From WS-7 sp036505295 (GTDB lineage Bacteria > Eisenbacteria > RBG-16-71-46 > SZUA-252), in the NCBI GenBank assembly GCA_036505295.1, contig DASXTQ010000087.1:1-16644 (forward strand): a stretch of DNA of 16,644 bases. Reading direction: 5' to 3'. Below, in pieces: positions 6,753-13,773 of this stretch (its first letter is position 1; every line of letters starts with the position of its first letter). The notes below the pieces were generated by a model. That model was given only the letters and a program-made list of their open reading frames with translations, made no database searches and was not told the DNA's origin. The position numbers and the translations under genes were made by a program.

Positions 6753-8189
6753 TCACTCCTTCTGGGCCGGGGCGTAAAACGAGATTCCGCGAACGTTCTC
6801 GTCGATGCGGAGCGGGTTGTGCATCGAGGGGAACGCGCGCGCCCCGCAATCCAGCCTCTCGCAGAGGCGGCACGTGATCCCAGCCGGAATCACGCCGGCC
6901 GGATTGGAGAGGTCCATCCCGTCCGCGTACACGAGCTGGCGCGCCGAATCGATGTCGCAGCCCAGCTCGACGGCGTAGAGGATCTCGGGGGCGTGATATC
7001 CGCCGCGGTGCTTTCGAATCGTGCGGCCGATCGAAAAGAAGGTTCTCCCATCGGGGAGGCGCGAGATCTGGACCCGGATGGCGTTCGGGCTGAGGAAGGC
7101 GGCGTGCACGTTCCAGAGGGGGCAAAGGCCGCCGAAGCGTGGAAAGTGAATCCCGGTGGCGCTGAATTTCTTGGAGATGTTCCCCGCGATGTCGATCCGG
7201 ACCATGTAAAAGGGAACGCCTTCGGCCCCTCTCCTCTGCAGGGAGGTGAGGCGGTGGCATGCCTGCTCGTAGTTGACCCGGAAACGATGCTGGAGCAGAT
7301 CCAGGTCGTAGCGTTCCTCCTGGGCGGCCCGCAGGAATTCCTCGTAGGGCATCAGCACCGCCGCGGAGAAGTAATTGGCGAGCGCGACCCGGCAGAGAGA
7401 GCGCGCTTCATCGGAGGTGAGCTCGGGCTCGCGGGTGATGCGATCGATCAGGTCGGAGCCATCGAGCAATCCGATCTGATAGGCGAGCTGGAAGTTTCGC
7501 GACCCGCGGCGGAGCCCCTCGGAGAGTTGAAGCTCGCGGCGATCCGGATCGAAGCGGCGCACCGCCGATCCCATCTCGCCTACCTTGAGCACCTGGACGT
7601 CGACCTTGTGCTTCGCCTTCAGGTAGCGGGCCATGGATCCGAAGAGCTCCTCCCCCTCGAGCCCAGCCTCCTTCCACAGCCGCTCCGCCTGGGCCTCCAG
7701 CTCCGGGAAATGGTTCCGGTACCGCTGGATCAGATCGGTCACTTGCTCCGACGCCATGCCTCCGCGGTCGATGCCGGTGAGGTCCTGGCGATCCAGGACC
7801 TGCGCGGCGAGCGTCGCGGCGGAGCCGCGTGCTTCGATGAACGCGTGGTGGAGGTGAAGGACAGCGCGGGCGACCTCAGGGTTCGAGGCGACGAACTCCC
7901 GGGTTTCGGAGGTGGAAGGAACGTTCCCTTCGAAGACCGGATCGCCGAACACTTCCATCAGGACCGCGGCGAGCTTGGTGTCCTCCCCGGCGGCGAAGGA
8001 CTTGAGGTCGAGATCGGTGAACTGCGCCAGCTTGATGAGGAGGTTTGCGCTGACCGGCCGGCGGTCGTGCTCGATGAGGTTGAGGTAGCTCGCCGATACG
8101 CCCAGCCGCTCCGCCATCGCGGTTTGCGTCAGGCTTTCCCGGAGCCGCAGGGCCCGGATCCTCTTACCTAAGTGCTGTATCGATCTCAT
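6753..8189 (-). CDS. RamB/ScfR-type transcriptional regulator (XRE HTH + IrrE-like + C-terminal Cys domain)
   Basis: 478 residues. Residues 7-61 are an XRE/Cro helix-turn-helix (LTQTAMAERLGVSASYLNLIE). The middle is the IrrE/ImmA-like domain, but where the peptidase HExxH would stand the sequence reads FQLAYQIGLLDG (233-244), so it is probably a ligand-sensing rather than proteolytic domain, as usual in this family. The C-terminal domain carries CRLCERLDCGARAFP with Cys440, Cys443 and Cys448, typical of the short-chain fatty acyl regulator group. Known relatives are RamB, which controls acetate and glyoxylate genes (aceA, aceB) in corynebacteria and mycobacteria, and the methylcitrate regulator of mycobacteria. 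It is divergent from aceBA, which strongly suggests it regulates them and itself. The ATG at 8189 has no Shine-Dalgarno; see the promoter entry. Confidence 0.92.
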   Translation of the reverse strand: MRSIQHLGKRIRALRLRESLTQTAMAERLGVSASYLNLIEHDRRPVSANLLIKLAQFTDLDLKSFAAGEDTKLAAVLMEVFGDPVFEGNVPSTSETREFVASNPEVARAVLHLHHAFIEARGSAATLAAQVLDRQDLTGIDRGGMASEQVTDLIQRYRNHFPELEAQAERLWKEAGLEGEELFGSMARYLKAKHKVDVQVLKVGEMGSAVRRFDPDRRELQLSEGLRRGSRNFQLAYQIGLLDGSDLIDRITREPELTSDEARSLCRVALANYFSAAVLMPYEEFLRAAQEERYDLDLLQHRFRVNYEQACHRLTSLQRRGAEGVPFYMVRIDIAGNISKKFSATGIHFPRFGGLCPLWNVHAAFLSPNAIRVQISRLPDGRTFFSIGRTIRKHRGGYHAPEILYAVELGCDIDSARQLVYADGMDLSNPAGVIPAGITCRLCERLDCGARAFPSMHNPLRIDENVRGISFYAPAQKE

Positions 8190-8224
8190 TTCTAAAGTTT
8201 ACCACATTTCACTATTTACAACAA
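8189..8224 (-). promoter_or_regulatory. Putative leaderless promoter of the RamB-like regulator
   Basis: On the minus strand: -35 TTGTTG (8224-8219), 17-bp spacer, -10 TAAACT (8201-8196), then 6 nt to the ATG at 8189. Initiation would fall on or next to the A of the start codon, which agrees with the absence of a Shine-Dalgarno sequence. Confidence 0.4.
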
Positions 8225-8307
8225 TAATTAACAGTTTGTTATCATGTTAACTATTTATTTTACAGATAGTTATTGTAGATACTTGTTCTCGGTGTTAACA
8301 TGTATAC
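8190..8307. promoter_or_regulatory. AT-rich divergent control region with palindromic operators
   Basis: This 118-bp gap is strongly AT-rich in an otherwise GC-rich window. It contains a perfect inverted repeat TAACA-GTT-TGTTA (8229-8241), TGTTAAC (8245-8251), the perfect palindrome TGTTAACA (8293-8300), and CATGTATACATG (8299-8310), a perfect 12-bp palindrome that covers the aceB start codon. TTAACA/TGTTAA therefore recurs three times. AAAGTTTACC (8194-8203) and ACAGTTTGTT (8231-8240) share AGTTT with what I recall of the RamB site. These are the likely operators for the divergent regulator; which motif it binds is not decidable here. Confidence 0.6.
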
Positions 8308-8308
8308 A
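8273..8308 (+). promoter_or_regulatory. Putative leaderless promoter of aceBA
   Basis: -35 TTGTAG (8273-8278), 17-bp spacer, -10 TAACAT (8296-8301), then 6 nt to the aceB ATG at 8308. The -10 overlaps the TGTTAACA and CATGTATACATG palindromes, so a bound repressor would occlude it. No Shine-Dalgarno precedes the ATG. Confidence 0.45.
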
Positions 8309-9948
8309 TGGCCACTCGGAACGCTACACAGCCGCAGGCGCTCGTAATCGGGGCGCCAATAGAGCACGGCTTCGAGCAGATCCTGAATGCGGAAGCGCTC
8401 GCCTTCCTGGAAGAGCTGGTGCGTCGCTTCGCGCCGCGAATCGAGGAGGCTTTGAAGATCCGCGAACAACGCCTGAGACGTCTCGCGGGAGGCGAGCCGC
8501 TCGATTTCCTGGCGGACACGGAATCCGTCCGGGCGGGAGTGTGGAGGGTCGCCCCAATTCCGGAGGACTTGAAGCACCGAACCGTGGAGATCACGGGTCC
8601 GACCGACCGGAAGATGGTGATCAACGCGCTCAACTCGGGCGCGGATCTCTTCATGGCGGATTTCGAGGACGCGAACTCTCCGACCTGGGAAAACCTCATC
8701 GAGGGACAGCTCAACCTCCGCGACGCGGTCCGCCGCCGGCTCTCCTTCGACGATCCGAACACGGGGAAGCAATACAGGCTGAACGAAAAGACAGCCGTGC
8801 TCCTGGTGCGCCCCCGCGGGCTGCACCTTCCGGAGCGCCACGTGACCTACCAAGGAAAGCCGATACCGGGGTGTCTCCTCGATTTCGGTCTCTACTTCTT
8901 CCACAACGTGCACGAGCTTCTGGCGCGCGGCACGGGACCCTACTTCTACCTTCCGAAGCTCGAGAGCCATCGCGAAGCGCGGATCTGGAACGATGTCTTC
9001 CTCCACGCTCAGGAAGCTCTCCGCGTCGGGCGCGGCACGATCAAGGCGACGGTGTTGATTGAGACCCTCCCCGCGGTTTTCGAGATGGATGAGATCCTCC
9101 ATGAGCTGCGCGAGCATTCGGCGGGGCTCAACTGCGGGCGGTGGGATTACATCTTCAGCTTCATCAAGACGCGGCAGCACGACCCCGCCGCGGTGCTTCC
9201 CGACCGCTCCCAGGTGACCATGGAGCAGCCGTGCATGCGGGCCTACACGCAGCTCGCCGTGCGCACGTGCCACCGGCGCGGCGTCCATTCCATGGGGGGG
9301 ATGGCCGCCCAGATTCCGATCAAGAACGACGAGGCTCGGAGCAAGGCGGCACTGGAGAAGGTCCGCGCGGACAAGCTTCGTGAGGTTCGCGACGGGCACG
9401 ATGGCACGTGGGTCGCGCACCCGGGCCTGGTCCCGGTCGCGCGGGAGGTCTTCGAGGCGCACATGAAGGGTCCGAACCAGCTCGAGCGGCTCCGCGAGGA
9501 CGTCCAGGTGACCGCCGCCGATCTTTTACAGGTACCTCAAGGCACGCGAACCGAAGAGGGATTTCGGCTCAATGTCCGGGTCGGGATCCAGTACATCGAG
9601 TCCTGGCTGCGGGGGAATGGATGCGTCCCGCTCTACTCGCTCATGGAGGACGCCGCCACCGCCGAGATCTCCCGTGCCCAGGTATGGCAGTGGCTCCGGC
9701 ACGGCGCGGCGCTCGAAGACGGCCGCCGGGTGACGCCGGAGCTGATCGGCAGCGTCATCGACGATGAAATGAAGACGATCGAGCGGGAAGTGGGATCCGC
9801 GCGGTTTCAGGCGGGACGCTTCCGCGAAGCCCGCGCGCTCTTCGAACGGATTTCCACCGCCCAATCGCTTGAGAATTTCCTGACCCTCCCCGCATACGAG
9901 GCTCTAGACCGCGGCTCCGTTGAGTCCGCCAAGGATCGTTCACGATGA
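8308..9948 (+). CDS. aceB: Malate synthase A
   Basis: Condenses glyoxylate with acetyl-CoA to malate, the second step of the glyoxylate shunt; cytoplasmic and Mg-dependent. 546 residues, near the roughly 530 usual for the A isoform. The N-terminus aligns with the family (ALVIGAP, AEALAFLEELVRRF), supporting ATG 8308 even though no ribosome-binding site is present. Hallmarks are VEITGPTDRKMVINALNSGA, FMADFEDANSPTW, the DAVRRRL segment, LRPRGLHL-like residues before the TIM barrel, LIETLPAVFEMDEIL and GLNCGRWDYIFSFIK, the malate synthase signature. The stop codon overlaps the aceA start by 4 nt (ATGA at 9945-9948), so the two are translationally coupled. The divergent RamB-like gene is the probable regulator. 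Confidence 0.97.
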   Translation: MATRNATQPQALVIGAPIEHGFEQILNAEALAFLEELVRRFAPRIEEALKIREQRLRRLAGGEPLDFLADTESVRAGVWRVAPIPEDLKHRTVEITGPTDRKMVINALNSGADLFMADFEDANSPTWENLIEGQLNLRDAVRRRLSFDDPNTGKQYRLNEKTAVLLVRPRGLHLPERHVTYQGKPIPGCLLDFGLYFFHNVHELLARGTGPYFYLPKLESHREARIWNDVFLHAQEALRVGRGTIKATVLIETLPAVFEMDEILHELREHSAGLNCGRWDYIFSFIKTRQHDPAAVLPDRSQVTMEQPCMRAYTQLAVRTCHRRGVHSMGGMAAQIPIKNDEARSKAALEKVRADKLREVRDGHDGTWVAHPGLVPVAREVFEAHMKGPNQLERLREDVQVTAADLLQVPQGTRTEEGFRLNVRVGIQYIESWLRGNGCVPLYSLMEDAATAEISRAQVWQWLRHGAALEDGRRVTPELIGSVIDDEMKTIEREVGSARFQAGRFREARALFERISTAQSLENFLTLPAYEALDRGSVESAKDRSR

Positions 9949-11360
9949 GCACGAAGCAAGTTGCCCCAGCCACAGGAGAAGCTCCCATGCCGACAACGCG
10001 CACAAGGCGACAGTCCCTGACCCGAATCCCCGCTCATAGAGCCAGAAACAGGATGGGCCGCACGGCGAAGGCCGAGCCCGTCAAGCCCGCGCCCGTAGTG
10101 ATGGGCCGGTGGGACGGCATCACACGGCCCTACTCCGAGGCGGACGTCGAGCGGCTCCGGGGAACGGTGCGCGTCGAGCACACGATCGCGCGGATGGGGG
10201 CGCTCAGGCTCTGGGATCTCCTCACCAAGCAGGAATACGTGGCGGCCCTGGGGGCGCTCACCGGAAATCAGGCGGTGCAGCAGGTGAAGGCGGGCCTCGA
10301 GGCGATCTACCTGAGTGGCTGGCAGGTCGCGGCGGACGCAAATCTCTCAGGTCAAACCTATCCCGACCAGAGCCTCTACCCGGCGAACAGCGTCCCCAGC
10401 GTCGTCCGCCGCATCAATCAGGCCCTCTTGCGGGCGGATCAGATCGAGCACGCGGAAGCGTTGGAGCGGGCGAACGGAAACGGGCGCTCGAACGGGCATG
10501 GTCCCCGCTGGCTCGCGCCCATTATCGCCGACGCGGAAGCGGGGTTCGGCGGCCCGCTCAACGCGTTCGAGTTGATGAAAGGGATGATCGAGGCCGGCGC
10601 GGCGGGTGTCCATTTCGAGGATCAGCTCTCGTCGGAGAAGAAATGCGGCCACCTGGGCGGCAAGGTGCTCATCCCGACCGGGGCGTTCATCCGGACCCTG
10701 GTCGCGGCGAGACTCGCGGCGGACGTCCTGGATGTTCCGACGATCATCGTCGCGCGGACCGACGCCGACAGCGCGAAGCTCCTGACGAGCGACGTGGACG
10801 AGCGTGACCGTGAGTTCTTGACGGGGGAGCGGACGGCGGAGGGGTTCTATCGGATTCGCGGCGGCCTTTCGTGCGCGATCGCGCGGGCGTTGGCTTACGC
10901 GCCCTACGCGGATCTCCTCTGGTGCGAGACCTCGACGCCCGATCTCCGCGAGGCGCGGGAGTTCGCCGAAGCGGTGCACGCCCGCTTCCCGGGCAAGATG
11001 CTCGCCTACAACTGCTCGCCATCCTTCAACTGGAAGGCCAAGCTGGACCCCGAGACCATCGCGAAGTTCCAGCGGGAGCTTGCCACGATGGGCTACAAGT
11101 TCCAGTTCGTGACCCTCGCGGGGTTCCATGCGCTGAACCACAGCATGTTCGAGCTGGCGCGCGCCTACCGCGAGCGCGGCATGGCTGCCTACTCCGAGCT
11201 TCAGGAGGCGGAGTTCGCGTCGGAAGCCCACGGTTACTCCGCCACCCGGCACCAGCGCGAGGTCGGCACCGGATACTTCGACCAGGTGATCCAGGTCATC
11301 ACCGGAGGTAACTCCTCGACGATAGCGCTCCAAGGCTCGACGGAAAAAGCGCAGTTCTGA
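9945..11360 (+). CDS. aceA: Isocitrate lyase
   Basis: Cleaves isocitrate to glyoxylate and succinate, the first step of the glyoxylate shunt. 471 residues if ATG 9945 is used, longer than the roughly 430 typical. The extra 40-45 residues are a basic, Ala/Pro-rich tail before the normal opening GRWDGITRPYS. ATG 9945 overlaps the aceB stop and has AAGGA 9 nt upstream; ATG 9987 has a stronger AGGAG 8 nt upstream and would give 457 residues. The signature KKCGH is at 232-236 with catalytic Cys234. Others visible are ADAEAGFGG, VHFEDQL, VARTDADSAKLLTSD, ADLLWCETSTPD, YNCSPSFNW, GYKFQFVTLAG and the C-terminal GSTEKAQF. A short Asn/Gly-rich insert (about residues 174-185) precedes the ADAEAGFGG strand. 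The 3' end is only 2 nt from a convergent gene. Confidence 0.97.
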   Translation: MSTKQVAPATGEAPMPTTRTRRQSLTRIPAHRARNRMGRTAKAEPVKPAPVVMGRWDGITRPYSEADVERLRGTVRVEHTIARMGALRLWDLLTKQEYVAALGALTGNQAVQQVKAGLEAIYLSGWQVAADANLSGQTYPDQSLYPANSVPSVVRRINQALLRADQIEHAEALERANGNGRSNGHGPRWLAPIIADAEAGFGGPLNAFELMKGMIEAGAAGVHFEDQLSSEKKCGHLGGKVLIPTGAFIRTLVAARLAADVLDVPTIIVARTDADSAKLLTSDVDERDREFLTGERTAEGFYRIRGGLSCAIARALAYAPYADLLWCETSTPDLREAREFAEAVHARFPGKMLAYNCSPSFNWKAKLDPETIAKFQRELATMGYKFQFVTLAGFHALNHSMFELARAYRERGMAAYSELQEAEFASEAHGYSATRHQREVGTGYFDQVIQVITGGNSSTIALQGSTEKAQF

Positions 11361-11362
11361 TA

Positions 11363-12478
11363 CTAGCCTCCGGCGATCCCCAGCCCGCGCGCGGCGAGGG
11401 TGGCGGCCTCCGAGCGAAATGCTTTCAGATCCTTGTGCCCTCCCGCGTGGATCGAGTTGGTGAGGAGCACGAAGTAGGCGTCGTTCCTCGGATCGATCCA
11501 CATCGAGACCCCGGTGAAACCCGAGTGCCCGTAGGAATCGCCGGAGAATAGCGTTCCACGGGGCGCCGAGTACGGGCTCTCGATATCGAACCCGAATCCG
11601 CGGCGCACGCCGAGAGACGGCCCGCATTGGTTCGTCGTCATGAGGCGCACGGTCTCTCGGCTCAGGATGCGACGGCCGCCGTACATCCCTCCGCGTAGGA
11701 GCATCGCGCAGAAGCGGGCCACTTCCTCCGCCGTCCCGAACATCCCCGCGTTCCCCGCGACCCCACCCAACGCGCGCGACCTCGCGCGCGGGTCGTGCAC
11801 CCGCCCGCGAAGCCATCGGCCCCCCTCGCGCGTCGTGGGCGCCACGCGCGCGCGATCCTTGGCGCGCGTGCCGAAGCGCGTGTCGTGGAAACGGAGCGGC
11901 GTGAAGATTCGTTCCTGCGCCGCCCTGTCGAGCTGCTTCCCGGCCCTCCGCTCGATCGCTCCTTGCAGGAGCATGTACCCCACGTCGCTGTAGGTGAAGC
12001 GCTCTCCCGGCCGCGCCTCGAGCGGCTCGCGCGCGATCGCGGCGTAGAGCCGGGGTTTCCCGCCCCGGTAGTCCTCGATCGGGTTCATCGGGGGAAAGCC
12101 CCCGGTGTGGGTGAGGAGCATCGAGAGCCGTACCGACCCCGCTTCGGTGCCGCGCGTCTCTTCGAGGTGCCGCTCGAGCGGATCGCCGAGATCGAGGCCG
12201 CCCGCCGAGCCGCGCTCCACCGCGAGCGCCGCCGTCGCCATCGGCTTGGTCAAGGAGGCGAGGTCGAAGATGGTATGTGCCGTCATCGGCTCGGCGCGCG
12301 GTTTGAGCGCGCGCCGCCCGAGCGCCGCGCGGTGGACGGCGCCGCCGCTCCTGCCCGCGACGAAGACGGCGCCGGGAACGAGCCCCGCGGCGATCCGCGA
12401 TTCGAGAAAGGAATGGAGCGGCGCGAAGGGGTGGGGAGCCTCCGCCTTCCCGAGTGAGAGTTCGCGTGCGCGTGCCAT
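11363..12478 (-). CDS. Serine hydrolase of the beta-lactamase / penicillin-binding-like family
   Basis: 371 residues. The class C-type triad motifs are present: Ser75-Leu-Thr-Lys78 (SxxK nucleophile and base) in FDLASLTKPM, Tyr163-Ser-Asp165 (YxN equivalent) and His318-Ser-Gly320 (KTG equivalent). LLTHTGGFPP (121-130) and the GGVAGNAGMFGT stretch (238-249) are typical of beta-lactamase-related esterases, D-aminopeptidases and cell-wall hydrolases. HSG instead of KTG argues against a classical beta-lactamase, so antibiotic resistance should not be inferred. No signal peptide is visible from this start, which suggests a cytoplasmic protein or an incorrectly chosen start; the ATG at 12478 lacks a clear ribosome-binding site. 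It is convergent with aceA (2-nt gap) and divergent from the rhomboid gene. The substrate is unknown. Confidence 0.88.
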   Translation of the reverse strand: MARARELSLGKAEAPHPFAPLHSFLESRIAAGLVPGAVFVAGRSGGAVHRAALGRRALKPRAEPMTAHTIFDLASLTKPMATAALAVERGSAGGLDLGDPLERHLEETRGTEAGSVRLSMLLTHTGGFPPMNPIEDYRGGKPRLYAAIAREPLEARPGERFTYSDVGYMLLQGAIERRAGKQLDRAAQERIFTPLRFHDTRFGTRAKDRARVAPTTREGGRWLRGRVHDPRARSRALGGVAGNAGMFGTAEEVARFCAMLLRGGMYGGRRILSRETVRLMTTNQCGPSLGVRRGFGFDIESPYSAPRGTLFSGDSYGHSGFTGVSMWIDPRNDAYFVLLTNSIHAGGHKDLKAFRSEAATLAARGLGIAGG

Positions 12479-12541
12479 AGCCCGGCAGGATAGCGGATTT
12501 CACTCGCCAGAGGGCCGACCTCTCTCTACGCTCTGCCGGCC

Positions 12542-13225
12542 ATGATTCCGCTTCGAGATCGAAATCCGTCCGGGGTTTTCCCGGTGATCACGCTGTCCTT
12601 GATCCTGATCAACACCTTCGCTTTTCTCTACGAGCTCCAGCTCGGGCCCGCCTTGGCAAAATTCCTCATGCGCTATGCGCTGGTCCCGGGCCACGTGACC
12701 GCGAGCCTCCAATACGGCGTCCTGAGCTTCTCCGATACGGTGCAGCCCTTCTTCACCTCCATGTTCCTCCACGGCGGGTGGCTTCACCTGATCATGAACA
12801 TGTGGTTTCTCTGGATCTTCGGTGACAACGTCGAAGACACGCTCGGAGCGTTCCGCTATCTCCTCTTCTACTTTCTGTGCGGACTCGCGGCCGCCTTCAC
12901 CCACTTTCTGCTGCAGCCCGCCTCTCCCACGCCCGTCCTCGGCGCGAGCGGAGCGATCGCCGGGGTTTTGGGAGCGTACGCGGTGCTCTTCCCTGGGGCT
13001 CGGGTGGTGACGTTGGTCCCGGTGTTCTTTTTCCTCCAGATCATCGAGCTGCCCGCCCTGGTGGTCCTGGGTTTGTGGTTCGTGCTCCAACTCGTGAGCG
13101 GATGGTTCGAGGTCCTGACCCCGATGCAGGCGGGCGCGGGCACCGCGTGGTGGGCGCACATCGGCGGGTTTGTCGCGGGGATCTTCCTCATCCTCGTGTT
13201 CCGACCCAGGAGGGTATCGATCTAG
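12542..13225 (+). CDS. Rhomboid-family intramembrane serine protease
   Basis: 227 residues with about six to seven hydrophobic segments. The catalytic dyad is Ser136 in GASGAIAG (134-141) and His206 in WWAHIGGFVAG (203-213); HLIMNMWFLW (82-91) supplies the conserved Asn86 that stabilises the oxyanion in rhomboids. The opening MIPLRDRNPSG and the loop after the first membrane segment match the group of bacterial rhomboids of about 220-250 residues that often start this way. It cleaves transmembrane segments of client proteins in the inner membrane; clients are unknown. No good Shine-Dalgarno precedes ATG 12542. It has its own transcription unit between a divergent hydrolase gene and the ccm operon promoter. 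Confidence 0.93.
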   Translation: MIPLRDRNPSGVFPVITLSLILINTFAFLYELQLGPALAKFLMRYALVPGHVTASLQYGVLSFSDTVQPFFTSMFLHGGWLHLIMNMWFLWIFGDNVEDTLGAFRYLLFYFLCGLAAAFTHFLLQPASPTPVLGASGAIAGVLGAYAVLFPGARVVTLVPVFFFLQIIELPALVVLGLWFVLQLVSGWFEVLTPMQAGAGTAWWAHIGGFVAGIFLILVFRPRRVSI

Positions 13226-13232
13226 CCGCGCG

Positions 13233-13254
13233 TAGCTGCGCGCTAGCTGCGCGC
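13233..13254. repeat. 11-bp tandem direct repeat after the rhomboid gene
   Basis: TAGCTGCGCGC occurs twice in direct succession (13233-13243 and 13244-13254), with a partial GCGCG copy just before. It lies 8 nt after the rhomboid stop. The unit is partly self-complementary and can fold into small GC stems, so it could assist termination, but no T-tract follows. Confidence 0.6.
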
Positions 13255-13269
13255 TCCGAGCCTTGCGCC

Positions 13270-13297
13270 TTGACACCCTGGGGCACTCTGCCACAAT
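13270..13297 (+). promoter_or_regulatory. Putative ccm operon promoter
   Basis: Perfect -35 TTGACA (13270-13275), 16-bp spacer and -10 CACAAT (13292-13297, 4 of 6). It is 49 bp upstream of the ccmE start and in the only sizeable gap before the operon. It would give a leader of about 40 nt. Confidence 0.6.
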
Positions 13298-13346
13298 TGG
13301 CCTAGCGCATCTTCCCCACCCACATCTCTAAGTAGAAGGAATATCG

Positions 13347-13757
13347 ATGGGTAACTCGACTCGCCTCATCGTGATGTCGCTCGTGGTCATCGCGGCCGTG
13401 GGATACCTGATCCTCACCGGGGTAAAACAGACCGGGATGCAATACATGACCGTGACCGAGCTTGCCGGGCTGGACCGCGCACCCAAGGCCGAGGGATTTC
13501 GGCTGGACGGAACCGTGGCTCCGGGAAGCGTCGTCTACGACCAACGCGAGCCGAAGCTTCAGTTCAAGATGACCGACGGTAAGGAGAATATCTCCGTGGT
13601 CTATGAAGGCCTCATGCCCGATGCCTTCGCCGACGGCCGCGAGGTCGTCGTGGAGGGATCCTACCGGCACGCGGAGCGCGCGATCTACGCTTCGAAGCTA
13701 GTCACCAAATGTCCGTCCAAGTACGAAGCAAAGGGGCTGGGGAAGGACAAATCGTGA
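13347..13757 (+). CDS. ccmE: Cytochrome c maturation heme chaperone CcmE, Cys-type
   Basis: Periplasmic heme chaperone, anchored by one N-terminal membrane segment (residues 6-25), that carries covalently bound heme to CcmF. 136 residues; ATG 13347 has AAGGA 6 nt upstream. The OB-fold core is visible: FRLDGTVAPGSV (51-62), LQFKMTDGKENISVVYEGLMPDAF (71-94) and GREVVVEGSY (97-106). The heme-binding motif at the end reads Cys122-Pro-Ser-Lys-Tyr126, that is CxxxY, where the textbook bacterial protein has HxxxY. Cys-type CcmE is known from archaea and sulfate-reducing Deltaproteobacteria such as Desulfovibrio, where the Cys binds heme. It is the first gene of the ccmE-ccmF-ccmH-ccmI run. Confidence 0.94.
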   Translation: MGNSTRLIVMSLVVIAAVGYLILTGVKQTGMQYMTVTELAGLDRAPKAEGFRLDGTVAPGSVVYDQREPKLQFKMTDGKENISVVYEGLMPDAFADGREVVVEGSYRHAERAIYASKLVTKCPSKYEAKGLGKDKS

Positions 13758-13773
13758 GGCGGAGGGGTCGCCC

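Noticed and set aside
6654..8171. Long plus-strand frame opposite the RamB-like regulator (505 codons)
   Set aside because: Shadow of a well-supported gene; no start signal or domain.
6753..8189. Active IrrE/ImmA-type metallopeptidase
   Set aside because: The expected HExxH position reads LAYQIGLL, so zinc-dependent cleavage is not supported; the fold is probably used for ligand sensing.
11363..12478. Beta-lactamase resistance gene
   Set aside because: The third motif is HSG rather than KTG, no export signal is visible, and the family is dominated by esterases and peptidases.
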